Part shown: one piece after another, positions 1-9,447 of the stretch
How the letters are laid out: every line of letters starts with the position of its first letter
How positions within the stretch are numbered: position 1 is the stretch's first letter
Source: H2-BAC3 sp045863035
Lineage (GTDB): Bacteria; Bacteroidota; Ignavibacteria; Ignavibacteriales; Ignavibacteriaceae
Direction of reading: 5' to 3'
Length of the DNA stretch: 64,000 nucleotides
Assembly: GCA_045863035.1 (NCBI GenBank)
Contig: BTUV01000011.1
Location: 3,592 to 67,591, forward strand
Notes under the pieces: generated by a model
What the model was told of the DNA's origin: nothing
Seen by the model: only the letters and a program-made list of their open reading frames with translations
Database searches by the model: none
Translations under genes and position numbers: made by a program

Positions 1-530
1 AGAATCGGGTAACGGTCGGGTATAACTGCCGCCAGATAGTTATATATACCAAACCCAAGCTGCACATCCTTATTATTTGGATTCAGCTTTGCGGCACGCT
101 GCACAATCGGAAGCGCTTCACGGCCGTCATCAGCCGCCTTCAGCCAGCTTTCACGCAGTGACCGCAGCCGTCCGCGGAAACCAATTGCCCCTCCCTTAAA
201 AAACAGTGCATCAACATTGTTTTCATTCCGGTCAAGGACGTCATCACAGAAATAGATTACGTCTTCCAGCTTTTCATAAAAACCCTCATCGTATATCTCG
301 GTATCCATATCAAGTAGTATTTTCCACCAGTCAATCATAGCAAGGAAAAACCTGCCGGCCGGATGCTCCGGATAGTCGGCAATTACTTTTCTGAAAGTAA
401 CTTCAGCTTCCTGAAACTGTATATTATATATCTGCATGATTCCGCCGGTCACGAGAGAATCAAACTTGGCATCCTGGCTGAACCCTGAGGAGGTCAGCAG
501 TAGGAATAGAAAAATATACCGTTTAATCAT
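1..530 (-). CDS. Secreted TPR-type protein, C-terminus cut by window edge
   Basis: The reverse-strand frame starts at ATG 530 and runs off the left edge, leaving about 176 residues. A GGAG lies 9 nt before this ATG; another in-frame ATG at 536 is only 3 nt from it, so 530 is preferred. The protein opens with a signal peptide (MIKRYIFLFLLL, then SGFSQ). Helical repeats follow that look like tetratricopeptides, for example FRKVIADYPEHPAGRF near residues 45-60 and AAKLNPNNKDVQLGFG near the cut end. It is probably a periplasmic or outer-membrane-associated scaffold; no enzyme motif is visible. The gap to glyQS is about 55 bp, both on the minus strand, so they may be co-transcribed. The exact family is not identified. 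Confidence 0.75.
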   Translation of the reverse strand, partial: MIKRYIFLFLLLTSSGFSQDAKFDSLVTGGIMQIYNIQFQEAEVTFRKVIADYPEHPAGRFFLAMIDWWKILLDMDTEIYDEGFYEKLEDVIYFCDDVLDRNENNVDALFFKGGAIGFRGRLRSLRESWLKAADDGREALPIVQRAAKLNPNNKDVQLGFGIYNYLAAVIPDRYPI

Positions 531-584
531 AATCATCTTCTCCGGGGCTTTACTTCTTTATACTTCTGGTTACTGGTATTATTT

Positions 585-2078
585 TCAGCTTAACAGTCTT
601 CCGGCCAGATACTCATTCAGCCGTGAAGCGTCAACCCGCTCCTGCTGCATTGAGTCGCGCTCACGTACGGTCACGCTTCCGTCTTCGGTAGTCTGTGTGT
701 CAACCGTGATGCAGTAAGGTGTTCCGGCTTCATCCATTCTTCTGTAACGGCGGCCAACAGCACCCTTATCATCATAAAACACCTTAAAGTTACGGCGTAT
801 ATCTGCTTCGATTTTTCTGGCAATCTCCGGCATCCCATCCTTGTTAACCAGCGGGAGTATAGCTGCTTTAATGGGAGCCAGACGCCGGTGGAATCTGAGC
901 ACCACTCTCTGCTCACCGTTTACCACTTCTTCATTATAGGCATTAATCAGAAACGCCATGAACCCGCGGCTTGCACCTGCTGATGTTTCAATTATGAATG
1001 GTGTATATTTCTCTTTACTTTCATCATCAAAATACTCAAGTGATTTTCCTGAATACTCTTTATGCCTGCTCAGGTCAAAATTAGTGCGGTTATGAATCCC
1101 CTCTATCTCACCCCAGCCAAACGGAAACTTAAATTCAATATCGGTTGCTTCCTTAGCATAATGCGCGAGTTTGTTCGCCGGATGATCATGATAGCGGAGG
1201 TTATCGCTGCTCATGCCAAGGTTTATATACCACTGCAGACGTTCCGCTTTCCAGTAGTCATACCATTCTTTATCGTTATTCGGGTTGACAAAAAACTGCA
1301 TTTCCATCTGTTCAAACTCACGGGTTCTGAAGAGGAAATATTTTGTGTTAATCTCATTACGGAATGCTTTGCCAATTTGCGCTATACCAAACGGAACCTT
1401 CTGGCGTGAAGCATTTTGCACATTCAGGAAATTTACAAATATTCCCTGCGCGGTTTCGGGACGGAGATAAACGGCTGCACCGGTATCTTCAACAGGGCCG
1501 ATGAATGTTTTGAACATCAGATTGAAAAGGCGCGGCAGGGTAAAGGTGCCTTTGTTGCCACACTGCGGGCAGGTCAACTCACTAATGACGATTTCAGCAG
1601 CGGCTTTATCTTCAAATATCTTTTCCAGAAGCGCGGAGCCATCCTGCTCATCTGATTTGTCTTTTACTACTGCTTCGGCTTCTGCTTTATATGCATCCGG
1701 CAGCCGGTCAAGAACGGTTTCAAGTACTTTCTTTCTCTTCTTTACCGGGATGTTTTCCGAAAGATGGTCTAACCTGAACCGGGCTTTGCACTGCTTGCAG
1801 TCAATCATCGGGTCCGTAAAGTTGGCCACATGCCCTGAGGCCTCCCAGACCTTGGGATGCATCAGAATTGAGGCATCAAGCCCCTCTACATCGTCACGGT
1901 AGGTCATAAATTTCCACCATTCCTCCTTCAGGTTTTTCAGCAGTTCAACCCCCAATGGACCGTAGTCCCAGCAGCCGTTCAGACCGCCGTAAATTTCGCT
2001 GGATTGAAATACAAAACCTTTGCGCTTGGCTAAAGAGACGATTTTTTCTAATGTGTCATTCGCATTTTTCTGCGACAT
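585..2078 (-). CDS. glyQS: Glycine--tRNA ligase, homodimeric type
   Basis: This class II aminoacyl-tRNA synthetase (497 aa) charges tRNA-Gly with glycine in the cytoplasm. The N-terminus carries the hallmark FVFQSSEIYGGLNGCWDYGP of the alpha2 GlyRS family, which is distinct from the tetrameric GlyQ/GlyS type of proteobacteria. A Cys-pair insertion (CKQCKARF, CPQCGNKG) lies between residues about 90 and 175. Motif 2 is FRTREFEQMEMQFF near residues 250-263, and motif 3 appears in GASRGFMAFLINAYNEE. The C-terminal anticodon-binding domain ends in an ITVD...DSVTVRERDSMQQ stretch typical of HGTP-anticodon domains. The length is normal. A TATATTTG element lies about 35 bp upstream of the start, and secA is divergent. 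Confidence 0.96.
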   Translation of the reverse strand: MSQKNANDTLEKIVSLAKRKGFVFQSSEIYGGLNGCWDYGPLGVELLKNLKEEWWKFMTYRDDVEGLDASILMHPKVWEASGHVANFTDPMIDCKQCKARFRLDHLSENIPVKKRKKVLETVLDRLPDAYKAEAEAVVKDKSDEQDGSALLEKIFEDKAAAEIVISELTCPQCGNKGTFTLPRLFNLMFKTFIGPVEDTGAAVYLRPETAQGIFVNFLNVQNASRQKVPFGIAQIGKAFRNEINTKYFLFRTREFEQMEMQFFVNPNNDKEWYDYWKAERLQWYINLGMSSDNLRYHDHPANKLAHYAKEATDIEFKFPFGWGEIEGIHNRTNFDLSRHKEYSGKSLEYFDDESKEKYTPFIIETSAGASRGFMAFLINAYNEEVVNGEQRVVLRFHRRLAPIKAAILPLVNKDGMPEIARKIEADIRRNFKVFYDDKGAVGRRYRRMDEAGTPYCITVDTQTTEDGSVTVRERDSMQQERVDASRLNEYLAGRLLS

Positions 2079-2113
2079 CCCGGAATTTCCTTACTTTTTT
2101 AACAATAATCCTG

Positions 2114-2121
2114 CAAATATA
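2114..2121 (-). promoter_or_regulatory. Putative -7 promoter element of glyQS
   Basis: On the minus strand this reads TATATTTG and matches the TAnnTTTG -7 consensus of the Bacteroidota housekeeping sigma factor. It lies 35 bp before the glyQS ATG. A clear -33 TTTG partner was not found, so the assignment rests on the -7 box and its position. Confidence 0.45.
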
Positions 2122-2253
2122 AGAAAGTCAGAGCGTCTAAGACCCTGAATAAGGGGTGCTTTTCCAGTCGTTTAAGAGGAAAATTTGGAATTCTCCTCTC
2201 AAACTGAGGTCTGACGGACTGATTTTTGACGGAGAGGGTATCCTTTTGCTTCT

Positions 2254-2261
2254 TATATTTG
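2254..2261 (+). promoter_or_regulatory. Putative -7 promoter element of secA
   Basis: The sequence TATATTTG lies 43 bp upstream of the secA ATG and is the same octamer found facing glyQS. The nearest upstream TTTTTG (2223-2228) is about 25 bp away, longer than the usual 19-21 bp, so the -33 box is uncertain. Confidence 0.45.
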
Positions 2262-2304
2262 TAGTTTGCCAATAAATAGAATTTAATAACAAGGCCCCTA
2301 AGGA

Positions 2305-5300
2305 ATGATCCAGTTTCTCAAGAAGATTTTCGGCGATAAAAAGTCTAAAGATGTTCAGCTTCTTCAGCCCCTCGTTGATGAAATTAATGCTCATTATAAA
2401 ACCATAGAACAGCTCTCCGATGATGAGCTCAGAGCTAAAACTCAGGAATTCAAAAACATCATCAGCGAAAGAACCGCTGACCTGCGCGGACAGATCGAAG
2501 AGATGCATAACCGACTCAGATCAAATGAGGAGTTTGACCGCGAGGATGCCCACAATCAGCTTGATGAACTGAATAAACAGCTTGATGAGCTTTATGAGGA
2601 GGTTCTGGACGAACTGCTCCCTGAAGCTTATGCAGTCGTAAAAGCCACCTGTAAAAAATTAGTCGGTACCTCATGGGATGTTATGGGGCACAAACTCGGC
2701 TGGGAGATGGTTCCCTACGATGTTCAGCTCATGGGCGGTATCGTTCTTCATCAGGGTAAAATCGCGGAAATGGCAACCGGTGAAGGTAAAACACTTGTGG
2801 CAACTCTCCCCCTTTATCTGAATGCTCTGACCGGACGCGGTGTGCATCTTGTTACCGTGAACGACTATCTGGCTCAGCGTGACTCCCAGTGGATGGGCAA
2901 AATTTTTGAATTCCACGGCCTTACTGTTGGATGCATCACTTCAAATATGCCGCCGGATAGAAGAAAGATGCAGTATCACTGCGATATTATCTACGGAACC
3001 AATAATGAATTCGGTTTTGATTACCTCCGCGATAACATGGCAATTGATTCCGAATATCTGGTGCAGCGTATTCATAACTACTCAATAGTGGATGAAGTTG
3101 ACTCCGTCCTGATTGACGAAGCGCGTACCCCGCTTATCATCTCCGGTCAGGTTGATATAGATGATCATAAGTTTAATGAGTTTAAGCCGGGTGTTGAAAA
3201 ACTTGTCCGCCTGCAGTCAAATCTGGTCGCAAAATTAGTCAAAGAAGCTGAAGAACTGCTTGCGAAAGATGATAAGGATTCTGAATATGAAGCCGGCAAA
3301 CTGCTCCTCCGGGCATACCGCGGTCTGCCAAAAAACCGTCAGTTGGTAAGACTGCTTTCCGAACCCCATTACAAAAAGCTGCAACAGGAAATTGAGCTTG
3401 AGTTCCTTCGCGAAAAGGGAAAAAATATGTATATCATTGATGACGAACTCTATTTCGTTATTGATGAAAAAAACCACAGTATTGATCTGATGGAAAAAGG
3501 CCGTGAAGAACTGAGCAAAGCAACCCGTGAAGGAAAAGAGTTCTTTGTTATTACCGATCTTGGAACAGAGTTTGCTAAATTTGAAAACGACCCTTTGCTC
3601 TCAGATGAAGAAAAAGCAAAGCGGAAAGATGTGCTTTATGCTGAATACGGGCAGCGCAGCGACAGCATCCACACGGTGCATCAGCTTCTGCGCGCATATA
3701 CACTGTATGATCGTGATGATGAATATGTTGTTACCGATGAAGGCAAGATTGCCATCGTGGATGAGTTCACCGGCCGCGTCCTCCCCGGAAGACGTTACTC
3801 AGACGGACTGCATCAGGCGATTGAAGCAAAGGAAAATGTTCACGTAGAAAAGGACACTCAAACCCTTGCAACCATCACGCTGCAGAACTATTTCCGTATG
3901 TATAAGAAACTGGCGGGAATGACCGGTACGGCTGAAACTGAAGAGGGTGAGTTTTTTGAAATATATAAACTTGAAGTGGTGGTCATACCCACTAACCGCC
4001 AGGTAACCCGCGAAGATCTTGATGATGCTATATATAAAACCAAACGTGAAAAGTATAATGCAATAACCGAATATGTTGAAGAACTCCGCAAAGAAGGAAG
4101 ACCGGTTCTGGTCGGTACAACCTCAGTGGAAGTTTCAGAAACCCTCAGCAGGATGCTTAAACGGAAAAATATCCCGCATAATGTTCTCAATGCGAAGCAG
4201 CATCAGCGTGAAGCTGAAATTGTAACCAGCGCCGGGCAAGTGGGCGCGGTAACCATCGCGACCAATATGGCCGGTCGCGGAACGGATATAAAACTCGGCG
4301 CCGGAGTTAAAGAGCGGCGGGGTTTATATATACTCGGCACCGAACGTCATGAGTCTCGCCGTATTGACCGTCAGTTACGCGGTCGTTCAGGAAGACAGGG
4401 TGACCCGGGCACTTCTAAATTTTATCTTTCATTGGAAGATGACTTAATGCGCCTCTTCGGAAGTGACAAGATGGCTTCCGTAATGGAGCGGATGAAGATG
4501 GACGAGGGTGAAGTTATCCAGCATCCATGGATTACCAAATCCGTTGAACGCGCGCAGAAACGTGTTGAAGAAAACAACTTCGCCATCAGAAAGCGCCTGC
4601 TTGAATATGACAACGTAATGAATCAGCAGAGAAGCATCGTTTATCAGAGAAGAAAACGCGCTCTTGAAGGTGAACGCCTGAAAGACCAGGTCTTTGAAAT
4701 GCTTGATGAGTATATAGACGAACTGGTGAACAAGCATGCTGATAACGGCGATCTTGAACTGATACGACAGGAATTTGTTCAGAATATGCTGATTGATGTT
4801 AAAATATCGGCAGAAGATTTCCAGAAACTTGGCAAAGCCGGATATATAGACGCGCTCAGTAAAGCATCCCGCGATTTCTATGCCCGTAAGGAGGAAACTC
4901 TGGGCGCTGATAATATGGCACGCATTGAGCGCTACGCTTTCCTCACGGTAACAGATACCCGCTGGAAAGAACATCTGCGTGATATGGATGACCTGAAAGA
5001 AGGTATCGGGCTGCGTGCTTATGCACAGAAAGATCCGCTCGTTGAGTATAAAAACGAAGCATTCGAAATGTTTCTTGAGCTGAATACCAAAATCAGAAAT
5101 GAAGTGGTATCATTCTGCTTTAAGTTCTTCCCGCAGATGCCTTCTGAAGTTGAAGAACGCGAGCGTGCAAGAAGAACCTCACAGGCACGCAAGCAGCTTC
5201 TTGAATCAAAGAGCGCTTTTGAGATGGAGCATGGAGCAGGATCCGCGGCAGCAGTACGCAGCAATCAGCCGGTACGTGCAGAGGAGCGCATAGGCAGAAA

Positions 5301-5355
5301 TGACCCATGTCCCTGCGGAAGCGGTAAAAAATATAAGAACTGTCACGGTAAATAA
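2305..5355 (+). CDS. secA: Preprotein translocase ATPase SecA
   Basis: SecA is the motor of the Sec translocon: it binds SecYEG and uses ATP to push unfolded preproteins across the inner membrane. The protein is 1016 aa. Walker A is GEGKT at residues 159-163, the DEAD-box equivalent is DEVD at 263-266 followed by SVLIDEARTPLIISG, and motif VI lies in RRIDRQLRGRSGRQGDPG. The C-terminus ends in a SEC-C zinc tail (CPCGSGKKYKNCH) that binds SecB or ribosomes. The protein is longer than the 900-residue E. coli form because of an insertion around residues 295-420, as seen in Bacteroidota/Chlorobiota SecA. AGGA sits directly before the ATG. glnB follows after 34 bp. Confidence 0.98.
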   Translation: MIQFLKKIFGDKKSKDVQLLQPLVDEINAHYKTIEQLSDDELRAKTQEFKNIISERTADLRGQIEEMHNRLRSNEEFDREDAHNQLDELNKQLDELYEEVLDELLPEAYAVVKATCKKLVGTSWDVMGHKLGWEMVPYDVQLMGGIVLHQGKIAEMATGEGKTLVATLPLYLNALTGRGVHLVTVNDYLAQRDSQWMGKIFEFHGLTVGCITSNMPPDRRKMQYHCDIIYGTNNEFGFDYLRDNMAIDSEYLVQRIHNYSIVDEVDSVLIDEARTPLIISGQVDIDDHKFNEFKPGVEKLVRLQSNLVAKLVKEAEELLAKDDKDSEYEAGKLLLRAYRGLPKNRQLVRLLSEPHYKKLQQEIELEFLREKGKNMYIIDDELYFVIDEKNHSIDLMEKGREELSKATREGKEFFVITDLGTEFAKFENDPLLSDEEKAKRKDVLYAEYGQRSDSIHTVHQLLRAYTLYDRDDEYVVTDEGKIAIVDEFTGRVLPGRRYSDGLHQAIEAKENVHVEKDTQTLATITLQNYFRMYKKLAGMTGTAETEEGEFFEIYKLEVVVIPTNRQVTREDLDDAIYKTKREKYNAITEYVEELRKEGRPVLVGTTSVEVSETLSRMLKRKNIPHNVLNAKQHQREAEIVTSAGQVGAVTIATNMAGRGTDIKLGAGVKERRGLYILGTERHESRRIDRQLRGRSGRQGDPGTSKFYLSLEDDLMRLFGSDKMASVMERMKMDEGEVIQHPWITKSVERAQKRVEENNFAIRKRLLEYDNVMNQQRSIVYQRRKRALEGERLKDQVFEMLDEYIDELVNKHADNGDLELIRQEFVQNMLIDVKISAEDFQKLGKAGYIDALSKASRDFYARKEETLGADNMARIERYAFLTVTDTRWKEHLRDMDDLKEGIGLRAYAQKDPLVEYKNEAFEMFLELNTKIRNEVVSFCFKFFPQMPSEVEERERARRTSQARKQLLESKSAFEMEHGAGSAAAVRSNQPVRAEERIGRNDPCPCGSGKKYKNCHGK

Positions 5356-5389
5356 ATCCGGTTACACTCAGTGATTCTCAGGAGTATCA

Positions 5390-5728
5390 ATGAAAAAAAT
5401 TGAAGCCATCATCCGCCCCTTTAAACTTGATGAAGTAAAAGAAGGACTCCTTGAAAATGGTATCAAGGGTCTTACTATTACTGAGGTGCGGGGTTATGGT
5501 CGCCAGAAAGGTCATAAAGAAACTTACCGGGGCAGTGAGTACAGAATTGAGTTTGTCCCTAAAATCAAAATTGAGGTTGTGATTGATGATGACCTGCTCG
5601 AAAAAGCAGTTGACGCAATCCTGAAACACGCCAAAACCGGACAGGTAGGAGACGGGAAAATCTTCATCTACGATGTGCAGGATGTAATCAGAATCCGCAC
5701 GGAAGAGTCAGGACCCGGAGCATTGTAA
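5390..5728 (+). CDS. glnB: Nitrogen regulatory protein P-II
   Basis: This 112-residue protein is a trimeric signal transducer that senses 2-oxoglutarate and ATP/ADP and controls nitrogen-assimilation partners. The T-loop is complete, with Tyr51 (the uridylylation site) in YRGSEY followed by RIEFVPKIKIEVV. The C-terminal signature GQVGDGKIFIYDVQDVIRIR is the P-II B/C-loop. A GGAG lies 7 nt before the ATG. It sits alone between secA and a lipoprotein gene, without amtB or glnA beside it, so context does not show whether it is GlnB or GlnK. The 34-bp gap from secA suggests possible read-through. Confidence 0.94.
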   Translation: MKKIEAIIRPFKLDEVKEGLLENGIKGLTITEVRGYGRQKGHKETYRGSEYRIEFVPKIKIEVVIDDDLLEKAVDAILKHAKTGQVGDGKIFIYDVQDVIRIRTEESGPGAL

Positions 5729-5800
5729 CCGGTTATTTACCTTTCCTGCGTATCAGGGTTCATTTATATTAAACGTTTTATTTCCGGAATTCAGAGAAAT

Positions 5801-8038
5801 TTGAAAAAAACTTTCCCTATTGTTGCTCTACTGCTGCTGATTCTGCCCGGCTGTTCAGTCTGGTATGATTTTACGGCATATTTTAATCTTTATTATAATG
5901 CATCCCTTGCCTTTGAACAGGCGGAGCTCGCGATAAAAGAGCAGAAAAAAGATAATCTTTCACTTCTTGAACCGCAGATTCCTTCCTCAGCAAATACCAA
6001 TCTTGTTAAGGTGATAGAAAAATGCTCAAAGATACTTCAGTTTGACGCAAAAAGTTCGTATGTAGATGATGCCCTGCTGATGATCGGGAAATCCTTCTAT
6101 TACCAGAAGGTATATATTAAGGCGATGAGAAAGTTTGAAGAGCTGATTGCCATGGGGGAAGCATCTGACCTTACTCAGGAAGCTAAACTATGGCTGGCAA
6201 AAACCCAGATGCAGCAGAAAAACTATTCTCAGGCACTTTCTCTTCTTGAGGAACTGAAATCCGCCCCTGAAACAGAAGATGGGATTCTTGCTGCCGCGAA
6301 CTTTGAAGAACTGAAATATCTCATCTCCATAGAAAAATATGATGAAGCATTTAAGGCAGCAAACGAGTTAGTAAAATTTTCAGAAGATCAGGGGCTGAAT
6401 GCTGAAGTGCTTTACAAAATGGGTGATATATATTTCCTTCGCGGTGATTACGCAAGCTCGGCTGACTCATACAAAAGAGTGCTTGATTATGAGCCGGTTT
6501 ATGAGTTTGAAATAAATTCCCTCATCCGTTATGCTGCTGCGTTAAGAAATCTTGACCGCCCAACCGATGCGCTTCGTGCGCTGCTTGAGCTCCGCGGTGA
6601 AGTGAAATATTCAGATAAATTCGACTATGTAGATCTTGAGATTGGAAAAACTTATTCAGAACTCGGTCAAAAAGAGCGGGCTCTGGCTGTTTTTTATGAA
6701 TCTGACACTGCATATACGCAATCAGTTCAGCTTGGTAATATCCGATACGAAATCGGTTACCTGTATGAAAAAGGGTTCGGTAATTATGACAGCGCTGCCG
6801 TTTATTACAGTAAAGCGCTCAGTTCAACCGCTACAGCCGAATATCTCCCCCTTATCCGGTTTAAGTCAGGACTGTTCAACAAATATATAACCACTCGCAA
6901 TAACCATCGCCTCAATCAGCGGAGTTATTTGTATGCAACAGATACATTGGCTTTTATCGCCGACTCAATCACCTATTATGCCTCACTTGATTCATCCGGC
7001 GAAAATGAGGAAAAAGATCAAAATCAAAACACGACAACAAATCAGCCGCGCGAACGGGAAAGAACAATTGAACCCGAAATTACTGAGCCCCAGACCCAAG
7101 TGAAGGTCAAGACCAACACAAAGCAGGGTATTCCGCCCGTCCGTCCTATTCTCTCCGGTGATTCATTGATGGTTGTTGCCGCACGCTCGGCCTTCGATCT
7201 TGGTAATCTCTTCTTTAATGATTTTAGTATCATAGATTCTGCGTTTTACTATTACCGGCAGATTCTTGATACCTACCCTCGGAACCCCTATACACCCCAG
7301 GTGCTTTACGCTCTTGCCGGATGTCATCTGGTGGCCGGGGACTCCCTTGCAGCCGACAGTATCTACCGGTATATATATGATACTTTCAGTGAAGACAGAA
7401 TTATCAACGTGGTCGCGCCAAAAATAGGCAGACAAATCATTGACTTTGATTTTGACCCCGCAAAGGAAATTTATTCTGAAGCGGAAAAAAAATTCCTCAC
7501 AGGTAATTATCAGGATGCACTCAGCCGGCTTTATAAAATTTTTAGCACATATCCGGAATCACCGATCGCCTCAAAATCTTTATATACGTATGGATTTATC
7601 CTTGAAAAAGAGCTTAAAAAAACCGACTCTGCCCTTACCGCTTATGATTCGCTGATTGCAAAATATCCCGCCTCTCAGTATGCAATGAAGGTAAACCCCG
7701 CTGTTCAGTTTTACAAGATTGAAAAGGAGCGGATACAAAAACAAAAACAGGATTCACTTGACCGTCTGAAAGAACCGGTAAAAAAAGATTCCGTCAAAAC
7801 AGACTCAGTAAACACCGACTCCCTGAAGAATGCTCCGCAACCGAGTGTTGTGCCGGAGGAAAATATCGAAACCGAAGAACAAAAAGAGGAGGGGAAAACT
7901 GATGATCCTGAGAAGAACGGTGGCGAGGAAATGTCATATATCCGCCGAAGCAGCCGGTTTATTAATGCACCGCTTCTGCCCCGATTGTCTGATGTTTTTT
8001 ATCCATCACCTTTCCGTTTTTATCGTCTTAGCGGATAA
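5801..8038 (+). CDS. TPR lipoprotein resembling SprE/PorW
   Basis: The 745-residue protein starts at TTG 5801. That choice is supported by the lipoprotein signal peptide that follows at once: MKKTFPIVALLLLILPGC, with the lipobox cysteine at residue 18. Just after the cysteine, WYDFTAYFNLYYNASLAFEQAE resembles the conserved start of mature SprE/PorW lipoproteins, which support type IX secretion and gliding in Bacteroidota. Many TPR-like repeats follow (for example residues 90-330 and 460-650). They are broken by a low-complexity Gln/Asn/Glu-rich linker near 405-440. The tail is Lys/Asp/Ser-rich (KKDSVKTDSVNTDS). A periplasmic scaffold role is likely; the T9SS link is inference. mtgA follows within 10 bp. 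Confidence 0.72.
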   Translation: MKKTFPIVALLLLILPGCSVWYDFTAYFNLYYNASLAFEQAELAIKEQKKDNLSLLEPQIPSSANTNLVKVIEKCSKILQFDAKSSYVDDALLMIGKSFYYQKVYIKAMRKFEELIAMGEASDLTQEAKLWLAKTQMQQKNYSQALSLLEELKSAPETEDGILAAANFEELKYLISIEKYDEAFKAANELVKFSEDQGLNAEVLYKMGDIYFLRGDYASSADSYKRVLDYEPVYEFEINSLIRYAAALRNLDRPTDALRALLELRGEVKYSDKFDYVDLEIGKTYSELGQKERALAVFYESDTAYTQSVQLGNIRYEIGYLYEKGFGNYDSAAVYYSKALSSTATAEYLPLIRFKSGLFNKYITTRNNHRLNQRSYLYATDTLAFIADSITYYASLDSSGENEEKDQNQNTTTNQPRERERTIEPEITEPQTQVKVKTNTKQGIPPVRPILSGDSLMVVAARSAFDLGNLFFNDFSIIDSAFYYYRQILDTYPRNPYTPQVLYALAGCHLVAGDSLAADSIYRYIYDTFSEDRIINVVAPKIGRQIIDFDFDPAKEIYSEAEKKFLTGNYQDALSRLYKIFSTYPESPIASKSLYTYGFILEKELKKTDSALTAYDSLIAKYPASQYAMKVNPAVQFYKIEKERIQKQKQDSLDRLKEPVKKDSVKTDSVNTDSLKNAPQPSVVPEENIETEEQKEEGKTDDPEKNGGEEMSYIRRSSRFINAPLLPRLSDVFYPSPFRFYRLSG

Positions 8039-8047
8039 GAGTCTTCC

Positions 8048-8773
8048 ATGTTCGAACTTACAGAATGTTGGGAACGTTTAAGGGAGTATTATAAAAAACA
8101 CAGGATTAAAACTGTTCTGCTCTATCTTCTTCTCATCTTCTATTCAGCCATTCCGGTATTTCAGGTGCCATACCTTGATTTTCATACCATCAGAATTTCT
8201 TCTCTTATGGATCAGCGCGCTTCTGAAAACTATCTGCTTTACTATCCGTCACAAAGCAAAACCGCCCTTGCAGATATAAGCCCTGTTCTCCTAAAATCAA
8301 TCATCGCAATGGAAGATGATGCGTTCTTTTTCCATCGCGGCATTAACTGGAATCAGCTTGAGCTTTCAATAAAGGGAAATAAACGCGGCACAAAGCGGAA
8401 GCGGGGCGGAAGCACAATCACCATGCAACTTGCAAAGAATGCTTACTTTACCACCAACAGAAGTGTTATCAGAAAAATAAAAGAGCTGATGGTAACCGCG
8501 CGAATGGAAAAAGAAGTCTCAAAAGAAGGTATCCTCAAAAATTATGTAAATATCATTGAGTGGGGTGACGGTATCTTTGGCGCTGAAAAGGCAGCAGATA
8601 TATATTTTAAAACCGATGCCTTTAAACTTAACGTCAATCAGGCAACCAGGATGGCAGCCGTAATTCCCGCTCCACTGCGTTACAAACCAAATGAAAGCTC
8701 CCGCTATGTAACCCGCCGTGCAGGTATCATCCGGGGCAGATATAATTCAGTTGTTCTCTTTCCCGAAAAATGA
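8048..8773 (+). CDS. mtgA: Monofunctional biosynthetic peptidoglycan transglycosylase
   Basis: This GT51 glycosyltransferase polymerises lipid II into glycan strands at the periplasmic face of the inner membrane. One membrane segment spans about residues 20-40 (TVLLYLLLIFYSAIPVF). The catalytic Glu89 lies in AMEDDAFFFHRGINW, followed by RGGSTITMQLAKN and the second acidic motif KNYVNIIEWGDGIFGAE. At 241 aa the length is normal for MtgA, with no transpeptidase domain. The start codon ATG 8048 follows the previous gene by 9 bp. The last 4 bp overlap the next gene (ATGA), so the two are probably translationally coupled. Confidence 0.95.
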   Translation: MFELTECWERLREYYKKHRIKTVLLYLLLIFYSAIPVFQVPYLDFHTIRISSLMDQRASENYLLYYPSQSKTALADISPVLLKSIIAMEDDAFFFHRGINWNQLELSIKGNKRGTKRKRGGSTITMQLAKNAYFTTNRSVIRKIKELMVTARMEKEVSKEGILKNYVNIIEWGDGIFGAEKAADIYFKTDAFKLNVNQATRMAAVIPAPLRYKPNESSRYVTRRAGIIRGRYNSVVLFPEK

Positions 8774-9447
8774 GACGTATTGACCTGCTCGATATGATTG
8801 AGGAGGGGGAAAATCTCTATATAGAGTTCAAGCAGAAATTTTCCAGCCCTGAAAAAATCGCGAAAGAGATGATCGCTTTTGCTAACACCAAAGGGGGCTT
8901 TATGATATTCGGGGTGGATGATAATAAACGGGTGATCGGGGTTGAAAGCGAAAAGAGCGAAAGCAACATGATAACTGAAGCCGCGGAAAAATACTGCACT
9001 CCGCCTATTCTCCACGAAATTCATTATATGGAGGTCGAGGGGAAAGAACTGGTCATCACTGAGATTCCTGAGTCTCATTCAAAGCCACATCGCATACAGG
9101 ATTACAAAGAAGAAATGGATATACTTACCGCTCAGGTGTATATACGGATTGAGGACAAGAGCATGCCCGCAAGCAAGGAGATGCTCCGGATCATGAGAGC
9201 TGAAGTTTCCGGTAAGCCGCTTATAAAATACACCATAGGTGAACTTGAAAAAAAAGTATTCGACTTTCTTATTCATAATCCATACATCTCTGTCCGGCTA
9301 TTCAGCGAAAAATGCAATATCTCTCACCGCCGGGCTTCCCGCACTCTGGTCAAGATGGTGCGTGCAGGGCTGCTGGTCATCCACACCAAGGACAACGGCG
9401 AAGAGTTCTTCACCGACCGGCTAAACGAGGGATTTAAGAAGATTTAG
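8770..9447 (+). CDS. AlbA_2 (Schlafen/AAA_4-like) domain protein with C-terminal winged helix
   Basis: The 225-residue protein overlaps mtgA by 4 bp. Residues 1-135 match the AlbA_2 (divergent AAA_4) fold: GENLYIEFKQKF, then EMIAFANTKGGFMIFGVDD, then TPPILHEIHYMEVEGKELVI and a VYIRIEDKSMPAS segment near 125. The C-terminus (about 155-215) looks like a winged helix-turn-helix: KVFDFLIHNPYISVRLFSEK followed by SHRRASRTLVKMV. Such proteins are usually treated as nucleic-acid-binding regulators, some related to Schlafen nucleases. Coupling to mtgA is not something I can explain from known pathways. The specific target is unknown. Confidence 0.75.
   Translation: MRRIDLLDMIEEGENLYIEFKQKFSSPEKIAKEMIAFANTKGGFMIFGVDDNKRVIGVESEKSESNMITEAAEKYCTPPILHEIHYMEVEGKELVITEIPESHSKPHRIQDYKEEMDILTAQVYIRIEDKSMPASKEMLRIMRAEVSGKPLIKYTIGELEKKVFDFLIHNPYISVRLFSEKCNISHRRASRTLVKMVRAGLLVIHTKDNGEEFFTDRLNEGFKKI

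Noticed and set aside
5390..5728. P-II gene as part of an ammonium-transport operon
   Set aside because: No amtB or other nitrogen gene lies beside it, so its usual partner cannot be claimed here.
8000..8081. Frameshift at the end of the SprE/PorW-like gene
   Set aside because: The tail is unusual, but the alternative frame shows no conserved residues, so the annotated stop is kept.
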